Assembly (NCBI GenBank): GCA_031263625.1
Contig: JAISFK010000180.1
Location: forward strand, 1-24,322
Source of the DNA: Clostridiales bacterium
GTDB lineage: Bacteria > Bacillota > Clostridia > WRLR01
DNA length: 24,322 bases
Direction: 5' to 3'
Every line of letters begins with the position of its first letter. The stretch's first letter is position 1. A model generated the notes under the pieces. That model made no database searches, had not been told where the DNA came from, and worked only from the letters and a program-made list of their open reading frames with translations. The position numbers and the translations under genes are program-made. Below, piece after piece: positions 1 to 6,421 of this stretch.

Positions 1-185
1 GCGCTGTCCGCGCCCGTCCGGATCAGATCCTTCTGCAGCCTGGCGCCCAGCACGGCGTTGATGGAGTCGATGATGATGGACTTGCCCGCGCCCGTTTCGC
101 CGGTCAGCACGCACATGCCCGGCCCAAATTCGAGCGAGAGGCTGTCTATCAGCGCGATATTCCTGATCTCGAGGTATCTCAGCAT
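1..185 (-). CDS. recN: DNA repair protein RecN, N-terminal fragment (runs off the window edge)
   Basis: About the first 61 residues of RecN, an SMC-like ATPase that acts on double-strand breaks ahead of RecA recombination. The frame reads MLRYLEIRNIALIDSLSLEF and then contains the Walker A motif GETGAGKS followed by IIIDSINAVLGAR, which is the diagnostic RecN N-terminus. The rest of the gene, including the coiled coil and Walker B, lies outside the window. The ATG at 185-183 overlaps the end of argR by 7 bases, so the two are translationally coupled. The nadK-argR-recN order is common in Bacillota. Identification is firm; only the 5' end of the gene is visible. Confidence 0.93.
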   Translation of the reverse strand, partial: MLRYLEIRNIALIDSLSLEFGPGMCVLTGETGAGKSIIIDSINAVLGARLQKDLIRTGADS

Positions 186-649
186 TGCTCGTCTCCCATG
201 AGCGCGCGGATGCGGCCGACCAGCCTGCGCGAGGCCGGCGCGGAGCGGGCGACGACCAGCACCGTGTCGTCCCCGGCCAGCGTGCCCACGACCTCCGACC
301 ACGCGGCCGCGTCAATGGCCAGCGCGCACGCCGGCGCCATGCCTATCTGCGTGCCGACGACCACGATGTTGGCCGAGTAGGCGACCTTGACGCAGCTCTC
401 CGAAAAGACGCTGCGCAGCCTGTCGGGCGCGGCCCGCTCCTCCTGCGCGGACGGCTCCGCGTAGCGGTACGTGCCGTCGCCGGACACGAACTTATGCAGC
501 TTCAGCTCCTTGACGTCCCGCGACACGGTGGCCTGCGTGATATAGACGCCGCGAGCCTGCAGCCCATCTACAATTTCCTCCTGGGTCCCGGCGCCGCCTC
601 CGGCGCCCAGGATGTCCAGTATCAGAGCCTGGCGCTCAGCCTTTTTCAC
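179..649 (-). CDS. argR: Arginine repressor ArgR/AhrC
   Basis: 156 residues, the normal length for ArgR. This hexameric regulator binds ARG operators when arginine is abundant, repressing synthesis and often activating catabolism. The N-terminal winged helix (residues about 1-70) contains TQATVSRDVKEL, the recognition-helix signature. The C-terminal oligomerisation and arginine-binding domain contains GTQIGMAPACALAID and GTLAGDDTVLVV, matching the family motif with the GDDT arginine contact. The start is GTG (649-647), preceded by GGGGGAAG about 9 bases upstream inside nadK; the ORFs overlap by 14 bases. It also overlaps recN at its 3' end. No ARG box was recognised in this window and no arginine biosynthesis gene is present, so its targets lie elsewhere. 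Confidence 0.95.
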   Translation of the reverse strand: MKKAERQALILDILGAGGGAGTQEEIVDGLQARGVYITQATVSRDVKELKLHKFVSGDGTYRYAEPSAQEERAAPDRLRSVFSESCVKVAYSANIVVVGTQIGMAPACALAIDAAAWSEVVGTLAGDDTVLVVARSAPASRRLVGRIRALMGDEQC

Positions 650-1874
650 TGTATAATTCTTCCCCCCTGCGGTAGAGCTTGTTTTTTAGCGTGAGGTAAA
701 AATTGTCCGAGCTGAACCTGAGCATTTTCAGCACGTGCGGCGAGCGCGACACGGCCAGCGCGTCGCCGGCCTCCATGGCGGGCGCGTCGCGGCCGTCCAC
801 CGACAGCGCGGCGGGCGCGGGCTGGCCCGGCGCGGGCGCCAGCTCGATCCAGACGGATTTGCCCGGCGCGACGAGCACGGGCTTTGAAAAGATCGCGTGG
901 GCGCAGATCGGCACGACGCAAATAAGGCTGAGCGCCGGATCGATCACCGGGCCGCCCGCCGAGAGCGCGTATGCCGTCGAGCCCGTCGGCGTGGCCACGA
1001 GCAGCCCGTCGCCCGGATACACGTCCAGCAGCGTGCCGTCAACGTACAGCTTGAGCTTGACAACGCGCGAGGCGCCGCCCCTGCTGACGGCGATCTCGTT
1101 CAGCGCCATGTACTGCGCCCCGCCCGCGAAGGCACTCGCACAAGCGGCCGCGCCTCCAGCAGGCCACGCATCCCGCGACACGCTGGCGCAGGCGGACGCG
1201 CCGCCGCCAGGCCCAGCGCCCCGCATCCTGCCAGCGCCTCCCGCGCCGCCGCGCACGACCGACGCGGACAGCAGCATGCGCTCCTCCACGCAGCAGTCGC
1301 CGCTGAATATGCGGCCGACGATGGTGTCTATCTCGGACGCCTCCACCTCCGTGAGGTAGCCCAGAGCGCCCAGATTCACGCCCAGAATGGGCGCGCCCAG
1401 GCTCACCGCGCCCCTCGCGGCCTTGATCAGCGTGCCGTCGCCGCCCACGCTGATCAGGGCGTCGCAGCGAGTGCGGATGGCAAAGGCGGGCTGGCCGGCA
1501 AACGCATCCGCATCGCACGGCGCTTTAACGGCAAAGGCGGGCTGGTCGGCGAGCTCGCCGGCGGCCCCTGAGCGCCCGGCGACCGCTCCAGTTTCGGCGG
1601 CCTCGCTGCGCCTGCCTGCCCCACCCGCTACAATTTCGGCGGCCTCGCGGCGCCCGCATCCGGCGCCGGCGCCACAATCCGCGTCGCCATCGCCCGCGCC
1701 GCCGCCCCCTTCGAATATGCCCAGCAGATCCTCCGGGCACTTAAAGCGCGGCGCGAACTCGCGGGCGACAGTCAGAACCGCGCCGCCGCCGCGCGCGCGG
1801 ATGGCCGCGACGAGCTGCCGCACGACGGCCAGCCCCGCGTCCTTGGATTCGTTCAAAATGAGCCCGATCGTCAC
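636..1874 (-). CDS. nadK: NAD kinase with two low-complexity insertions
   Basis: ATP-NAD kinase, which makes NADP from NAD in the cytosol. The signature ISVGGDGTLIKAARG (GGDGT) and the downstream LGALGYLTEVE, VATPTGSTAYALSAGGP and the SVDGRD segment are all present. I place the start at GTG 1874-1872 (VTIGLILNESKD) because GGAGG lies 4 bases upstream and this is the usual NadK N-terminus; the open frame continues upstream to 1961 without family similarity. The product is then about 412 residues, against about 270-300 for typical bacterial NadK. The excess is mainly two Ala/Gly-rich inserts: residues about 56-136, between the first beta-alpha unit and the GGDGT strand, and about 45 residues before YMALNEIAVSRG. 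Both fall between conserved blocks, so the fold could survive. It overlaps argR downstream. Confidence 0.93.
   Translation of the reverse strand: MTIGLILNESKDAGLAVVRQLVAAIRARGGGAVLTVAREFAPRFKCPEDLLGIFEGGGGAGDGDADCGAGAGCGRREAAEIVAGGAGRRSEAAETGAVAGRSGAAGELADQPAFAVKAPCDADAFAGQPAFAIRTRCDALISVGGDGTLIKAARGAVSLGAPILGVNLGALGYLTEVEASEIDTIVGRIFSGDCCVEERMLLSASVVRGGAGGAGRMRGAGPGGGASACASVSRDAWPAGGAAACASAFAGGAQYMALNEIAVSRGGASRVVKLKLYVDGTLLDVYPGDGLLVATPTGSTAYALSAGGPVIDPALSLICVVPICAHAIFSKPVLVAPGKSVWIELAPAPGQPAPAALSVDGRDAPAMEAGDALAVSRSPHVLKMLRFSSDNFYLTLKNKLYRRGEELYSEKG
1479..1657. repeat. Direct repeats inside the nadK insertion
   Basis: Two near-identical 21-base copies lie at 1479-1499 and 1530-1550 (one C/T difference), both coding the QPAFA motif in the NadK frame. 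A second pair of about 27-base copies lies near 1590-1615 and 1631-1657, coding similar R-EAAE blocks. The insert therefore grew by local in-frame duplication rather than arriving as a single foreign domain. Confidence 0.7.
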
Positions 1875-1992
1875 ATAACCTCCGGCCGCCAAAATACAGC
1901 GGCGCGATTTATATCGGCTGCCATAGCCCCGCCAGAACCCCTGCCGCAGCCCCTTCGCCATGGCCTTGCCAGGGCCTCGCCCGCGCTTTTCC

Positions 1993-2060
1993 AGAGCCTC
2001 GCCATAGCTCCCCGTCAGGGGCCTTTGTCAGAGCTTCGCCATAGCTCCCCGTCAGAGCTT
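1993..2060. repeat. Imperfect tandem repeat at the 3' end of the PHP gene
   Basis: A 26-base unit at 1993-2018 recurs at 2030-2055 with a single change, and its first nine bases start again at 2054. The last unit contains the stop codon of the PHP gene (TGA at 2054-2052 on the minus strand). The gap between nadK and the PHP gene thus appears to be made largely of duplicated gene end. No promoter or terminator was recognised in the 177-base gap. Confidence 0.65.
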
Positions 2061-2996
2061 CGTCATGATCGGCTTTCGCTCCTCGAAATGGGCGAGCGCT
2101 TTGACGCCGCACGCGCGCAGCGCGTCCCGGAACTCGCCGAACTGGCCGCCCACGTCCCGCGCCCTGTGCGCGTCCGAGCCCAGGCACAGCAGCTCGCCGC
2201 CCAGCTCGGCGTACCGCCTGACAATGTCCGCGTCGAACGAGGGCGCGCCGCCGAGCCTCCTGTAGGTCGCCGTGTTTATCTCAAGCGCCTTGCCGCGCGA
2301 CACGAGCCGCCCGAACAGGGCGTCGAACAGCCCCGCGAAGTCCCTGTAGCGCATGATCGGGTCCGCGTAGGGCGAGTAGCGGGAGATATAGTCGAAGTGC
2401 CCCAGCGCGTCAAAGCAGTCGTATGCGTCCACGAGCGAGATCAGCGTCCGCAAATAGGCGGCATACGCCTCGCTCTTGGAATATTTTTCAAACAGCCGGC
2501 CGTACTCGCACTGCGGGTATATCATATCGCCCGCCGCCGACCCCGCAGGCCCTGCCCCCGCAGCGCCTGCAGCGCCCGCACCCTCTGCGCCCCCCGCCGC
2601 CGAATCCGGCGCCCCAGCTCCCGCAGCGCCCGGAAGCCCTGCGCCGCCCGTAACGCCCGCGCCCCCCGCCGCCGCGTAGTGGGCCGACAGCATGACGTAG
2701 TCGAAGCTCGCCCCGGCCATCGCCCGCTCGGCCTCGCCCCGGACGGCGGGGGTGGGGCCGAGCTCGATGCCGATCAGAACCGAAAACGCGCCGCCGGCCG
2801 ACCTGTAGTTCCTCAGCTCGCCCCGCGCGTACTCCGCCGGCGGGAACCTGCCCGCGTTGAAGCTCTCGTAGCCTATGTCCCAGTGGTCCGTGAACACTAT
2901 GCCGGACAGCCCGGCCGCCCTCGCCGCCGCAATCGCGTCGGAAGGCTCCGTCGCACAGTCCGGGGAATGCCTTGTATGCACATGGTTGTCAAACAA
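2052..2996 (-). CDS. PHP-domain phosphoesterase, histidinol-phosphatase-like
   Basis: 314 residues of the PHP metal-dependent phosphoesterase family. Metal-binding motifs appear in family order: HVHTRHSPD (H5, H7, H10, D13), FTDHWD, IGIELG, MLSAHY, ALGHFDYISRY and GSDAHRARDVG. HisK-type histinol phosphatases (last-but-one step of histidine synthesis) have this layout, but no his genes are nearby and related proteins hydrolyse other phosphates, so the substrate is unproven. The start is TTG at 2996, with GGAGG seven bases upstream. An Ala/Gly-rich insert of about 45 residues follows SAHY, before DMIYPQCEYG, where relatives have only a short loop. The gene lies 39 bases downstream of nifU, probably in the same transcript. 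Confidence 0.85.
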   Translation of the reverse strand: MFDNHVHTRHSPDCATEPSDAIAAARAAGLSGIVFTDHWDIGYESFNAGRFPPAEYARGELRNYRSAGGAFSVLIGIELGPTPAVRGEAERAMAGASFDYVMLSAHYAAAGGAGVTGGAGLPGAAGAGAPDSAAGGAEGAGAAGAAGAGPAGSAAGDMIYPQCEYGRLFEKYSKSEAYAAYLRTLISLVDAYDCFDALGHFDYISRYSPYADPIMRYRDFAGLFDALFGRLVSRGKALEINTATYRRLGGAPSFDADIVRRYAELGGELLCLGSDAHRARDVGGQFGEFRDALRACGVKALAHFEERKPIMTKL

Positions 2997-3035
2997 TCGC
3001 TCGCCTCCGCAGTCCGCCCCGCCCTGACATGGCGG

Positions 3036-3473
3036 CTACTCCTCCACCCTGTATATGTCCGCGCACTTGTTGCAGCAACCTGGGCAGGAGTTCTGCGCGG
3101 CGCCCTCGCCGATGCCCGCCTTGTAGTTCTCTATGGCCGCGCGTATGGCCTCCTCCGCGAGGTTCGAGCAGTGCATCTTGATCGGCGGCAGCCCGTCCAG
3201 CGCCTCCGCGACCGCCGTGTTCGTCACCTTCAGCGCGTCGTCCACCGTCTTGCCCTTGACAAGCTCCGTCGCCATGCTGCTCGTCGCCACGGCAGCGCCG
3301 CACCCGAACGTCTTGAACTTCGCGTCCTTGACGACCCCGTCCTCTATTTGCAGGTACATCTTCATGATGTCCCCGCAGCGCGCGTTGCCCACGAGGCCAA
3401 TCGCGTTCGCCCCTTCAATTTCGCCCACGTTGCGCGGGTTCGTGAAATGATCCATCACTTTTTCGCTATACAT
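3036..3473 (-). CDS. nifU: Fe-S cluster assembly scaffold, NifU/IscU type
   Basis: 145 residues forming the NifU N-terminal/IscU scaffold, on which NifS-derived sulfur and iron are assembled into a cluster. The three ligand cysteines are present: C33 in NARCGD (with the conserved D35), C58 in FGCGAA and C102 in HCSNLAEEAI. The N-terminus MYSEKVMDHFTNPRN is typical. Unlike E. coli IscU, the protein ends in a cysteine-rich tail, SCPGCCNKC (C130, C133, C134, C137). There is no ferredoxin-like or Nfu domain as in full-length nitrogen-fixation NifU. The ATG overlaps the end of nifS by 8 bases, so scaffold and sulfur donor are coupled. No iscR, hscA or fdx is adjacent, consistent with the minimal clostridial NifS-NifU system. 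Confidence 0.94.
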   Translation of the reverse strand: MYSEKVMDHFTNPRNVGEIEGANAIGLVGNARCGDIMKMYLQIEDGVVKDAKFKTFGCGAAVATSSMATELVKGKTVDDALKVTNTAVAEALDGLPPIKMHCSNLAEEAIRAAIENYKAGIGEGAAQNSCPGCCNKCADIYRVEE

Positions 3474-4674
3474 GCTTCTCGCCTCCCTCGCCGCCCTTCA
3501 CAAAGTCCTCGTACAGCGGCGACATGTCCCTCAGCCGCCCGACAATCGGCGGCAGCGCCTCCACCAGGCGGTCTGCGTCCTCCTGCGTGTTGTCCGTCCC
3601 GAACGTGATCCTCAGCGAGCCGTGCGCTATCTCGTGCGGCAGGCCGATCGCCAGCAGGACGTGCGACGGGTCGAGCGAGCCGGACGTGCAGGCCGACCCG
3701 CTGGACGCGCCGATGCCCTTCATGTCCAGCATGAGCAGCAGCGACTCGCCCTCGATGTACCTGAACGCGAAGCTCGCGTTGTTGGGCAGCCGCTGCGTCG
3801 GGTGGCCATTCAGCCTCGCGTGCGGCACGGCGGCCAGCACGGCGCTTATCGTCCTGTCGCGCAGCGCCGAGAGCCGCGCGTTTGTCTCGTCCATGCCCGC
3901 GACGGCGAGCTTCAGCGCCTCCGCCAGCCCCACGATGCCCGCGACGTTCTCCGTGCCGGCGCGCCTGCCCCGCTCCTGCCCGCCACCGTGCATGAACCTC
4001 TCGATCCTCGTGCCGGCCCTGACGTACAGCGCCCCGACGCCCTTGGGCCCGTAGAACTTGTGCGCGGATATGGACATCAGGTCGATGTTCTGCCTCGCGA
4101 CGTCCAGCGCCAGCGTCCCCGCCGCCTGGACGGCGTCCGTGTGGAAAACGGCGCCGCGCTCGCGCGCTATGCGGCCGATCTCCTGTATGGGCTGTATCGT
4201 GCCGATCTCGTTGTTGGCCGCCATGACGCTGACGAGCGCCGTGTCGTCGCGCATGGCCCTTTGCAGATCCACGAGCGAGACCATGCCGTACTCGTCCACG
4301 GGCAGGTACGTCACGCGGAATCCCTGCTTTTCCAGCCATTCGCACGTTTCGAGCACGGCGTGGTGCTCAATGGCCGACGTTATGATGTGCTTGCCCTTGC
4401 CGCCCGCCGCGGCCGCGAACGCCGCGCCCTTGATCGCCCAGTTGTCCGCCTCCGTGCCGCTGCCCGTGAAATATATCTCTTTCGCGGACGCGCCAAATGC
4501 TGCGGCCACGTCTTCCCGCGCCTGATCTATCGCCTGCTTCGTGGCCCTCGCGATGGAGTAGACCGACGAAGGGTTCCCGTAATAGCCGTGGAAGTACGGC
4601 GCCATCTTCTCAAAAACCGCCGGATGCACCGCCGTCGTCGCCGCGTGATCCAAATAAATGAATCTATCTGCCAT
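3466..4674 (-). CDS. nifS: Cysteine desulfurase NifS/IscS
   Basis: 402 residues, a full-length group I PLP cysteine desulfurase that forms alanine and a protein persulfide for Fe-S assembly. The N-terminus FIYLDHAATT, H104-H105 in the PLP-stacking motif AIEHHAVL, D180 in HTDAVQ, the PLP lysine K206 in SAHKFYGPKG and the persulfide cysteine C329 in SSGSACTSG are all visible. The ATG is preceded by a strong GGAGGTGAT. It is the first gene of a run nifS-nifU-PHP-nadK-argR-recN, with nifU overlapping its 3' end. A second, different desulfurase is encoded at 16815-17963; the pairing with NifU argues that this copy serves general Fe-S assembly. Confidence 0.96.
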   Translation of the reverse strand: MADRFIYLDHAATTAVHPAVFEKMAPYFHGYYGNPSSVYSIARATKQAIDQAREDVAAAFGASAKEIYFTGSGTEADNWAIKGAAFAAAAGGKGKHIITSAIEHHAVLETCEWLEKQGFRVTYLPVDEYGMVSLVDLQRAMRDDTALVSVMAANNEIGTIQPIQEIGRIARERGAVFHTDAVQAAGTLALDVARQNIDLMSISAHKFYGPKGVGALYVRAGTRIERFMHGGGQERGRRAGTENVAGIVGLAEALKLAVAGMDETNARLSALRDRTISAVLAAVPHARLNGHPTQRLPNNASFAFRYIEGESLLLMLDMKGIGASSGSACTSGSLDPSHVLLAIGLPHEIAHGSLRITFGTDNTQEDADRLVEALPPIVGRLRDMSPLYEDFVKGGEGGEKHV

Positions 4675-4756
4675 AAAATCACCTCCGATCTCATTTTCTC
4701 ACAAATCATTACTGTTATCAATATCAAACATGCCGATTTTAAGATGCCTTATTAAT

Positions 4757-4785
4757 AATATATGTGTTATATCATATTATGTCTT
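4757..4785 (-). promoter_or_regulatory. Candidate sigma-A promoter for the nifS-nifU run
   Basis: The 100-base gap between rarA and nifS is strikingly AT-rich in a GC-rich window. On the minus strand AAGACA (4785-4780) and TATATT (4762-4757) are separated by 17 bases, giving a leader of about 75 bases; the -35 overlaps the rarA stop. A second candidate, TTGATA at 4721-4716 with GAAAAT at 4698-4693, would place the start almost on the ribosome binding site. No intrinsic terminator for rarA is visible. Confidence 0.4.
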
Positions 4786-6267
4786 GGGATCGTGCCCAGC
4801 GCCAGCGCCGGGGCCGGCGCCGCCCTTCAGCCTGGCCATGTGCTCCGCGAGGCGGCGCTCGTAGCTGTTGCCGCCCGGCTCGTAGTACACCCTGTCCTTC
4901 ACGGCGTCTGGCAGGAACTGCAGCGGGACGTAGTTGTTCTCGTAGTCGTGGGCGTACAGGTATCCCTCGCCGTAGCCCAAATCCTTCATGCCCTGCGTCT
5001 GCGGGTTGCGCAGGTGCATGGGCGGCTCGCCCGTGTGCGTGTGCTCGACGTCGTGCATGGCCTTGTCGATGGCCTTGCACGCCGAGTTGGACTTGGGGCT
5101 CGTCGCGATGAAAATGGCCGCCTCGGACAGGATGATCCGCGCCTCCGGCATGCCGACCATGTGAACCGCCTGCGCCGCGGCCGCGGCTATGAGAATGGCG
5201 TTGGGGTTCGCGAGCCCTACGTCCTCGGCGGCGCAGATCATGACGCGCCGCGCCATGAACATCGGATCCTCGCCCGCCGCGAGCGCGCGCGCGAGGTAGA
5301 ACACCGCCGCGTCGGGATCGCTGCCGCGCATGGACTTGATGAACGCGCTGATGTTGTCGTAGTGCCAGTCGCCCTTCTTGTCGAACGCGAGCGAGCGCTT
5401 CTGCACGCTGTTCCGCGCGGCCTCCAGGTCTATGCGGACGCGCCCGTCCTCCGACAGGTCCGACGTGAGGAACGCCAGCTCCAGCGCGTTCAGCGCGCGC
5501 CGCGCGTCGCCGTCCGCTATGGAGGCGAGGTAGTCCAGCGCCTCCGCGGAGATGTCTATGTCGTGCGCCCCCAGCCCGTCCTCCGAGCGCAGGGCCCGCT
5601 CGAGCAGCGCCCGCACGTCGGCCTCCGCGAGCGGCTTGAGCATAAACACGGACGAGCGCGATATGAGCGCCTTGTTCACCTCGAAAAACGGATTTTCGGT
5701 CGTCGCGCCGATCAGCACGATCGCGCCGCTCTCGACCGACGGCAGCAGCGCATCCTGCTGCGCCTTGTTGAAGCGGTGGATCTCGTCGATGAAGAGCACC
5801 GTGCGGCCGTGCGGGTTCAGGAGGCTGTTCTCCGTCTCCGCGACGATCCGCTTGATCTCGGCGACGCCGGACGTGACGGCGTTTATCTTCTCGAAATGGG
5901 ACTTGGTCGTGCCCGCGATGATGCGGGCGAGCGACGTCTTGCCGGAGCCGGGCGGCCCGAACAGTATGATGGACGTTATCCTGTCCGACTTTATCATGCG
6001 GTAGAGCAGCTTGCCCCTGCCCACGATGTCGCGCTGCCCCACAAAGTCCTCGATGGACTTGGGGCTCATGCGGTACGCGAGCGGCGCCTGCCCGGCGCCG
6101 TAGCCGCCGGGCGCCTCGCCCATCGGCGTTTCGCCGGATGGCCGCCTGCCGTCCGGCAATTTGCCGCCGGCGCTGGGCAAACTTCCGATCGGCGCTTCGC
6201 CGGATGGCCGCCTGCCGCCGGGCAAACTGTCGCCGCCGCCAAACAGGCTGCCGCCGCCGCCGGACAT
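4777..6267 (-). CDS. rarA: Replication-associated recombination protein A (RarA/MgsA), AAA+ ATPase
   Basis: RarA is a clamp-loader-like AAA+ ATPase that acts at stalled replication forks. The core starts at APLAYRMSPKSIEDFVGQ, followed by Walker A GPPGSGKTS, Walker B LFIDEIHRFN, the sensor region GATTENPFFEVN and the C-terminal RarA-specific domain (KGDWHYDNISAFIKSMRGSD and onward). The frame is open to a TTG at 6429, but I choose ATG 6267-6265 because GGAGG lies about 8 bases upstream and the reading MSGGGGSLFGGG resembles the short SLF-type RarA N-terminus. That gives about 496 residues, longer than usual, because of a Gly/Pro linker (residues about 10-60) in which RRPSGE-P-G occurs twice. 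The upstream exported-protein gene ends 154 bases before this start. Confidence 0.92.
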   Translation of the reverse strand: MSGGGGSLFGGGDSLPGGRRPSGEAPIGSLPSAGGKLPDGRRPSGETPMGEAPGGYGAGQAPLAYRMSPKSIEDFVGQRDIVGRGKLLYRMIKSDRITSIILFGPPGSGKTSLARIIAGTTKSHFEKINAVTSGVAEIKRIVAETENSLLNPHGRTVLFIDEIHRFNKAQQDALLPSVESGAIVLIGATTENPFFEVNKALISRSSVFMLKPLAEADVRALLERALRSEDGLGAHDIDISAEALDYLASIADGDARRALNALELAFLTSDLSEDGRVRIDLEAARNSVQKRSLAFDKKGDWHYDNISAFIKSMRGSDPDAAVFYLARALAAGEDPMFMARRVMICAAEDVGLANPNAILIAAAAAQAVHMVGMPEARIILSEAAIFIATSPKSNSACKAIDKAMHDVEHTHTGEPPMHLRNPQTQGMKDLGYGEGYLYAHDYENNYVPLQFLPDAVKDRVYYEPGGNSYERRLAEHMARLKGGAGPGAGAGHDPKT

Positions 6268-6292
6268 GCCGCCGCCCTCCGGCGGAGCGCTC

Positions 6293-6350
6293 GCGCCTTG
6301 CGCGGCGGCGCCTTGCGTGGCAACGCCTTGCATGGCGGCGCCTGCCTGCA
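6293..6350. repeat. 15-bp tandem repeat upstream of rarA
   Basis: Three contiguous 15-base units (6293-6307, 6308-6322, 6323-6337), each built on GCGCCTTGC or ACGCCTTGC, followed by a decayed fourth. They lie between the stop of the exported protein and the chosen rarA ATG. If rarA instead started at 6429 they would code a QGAAA-type pentapeptide repeat. Confidence 0.6.
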
Positions 6351-6421
6351 ACGCGCCCCCGCCTTGCAGAGCGCTGTCCTGCGCGCCGCCCAAAGGCCCG
6401 GCGCCCTTCGCCGCGGCCCGT

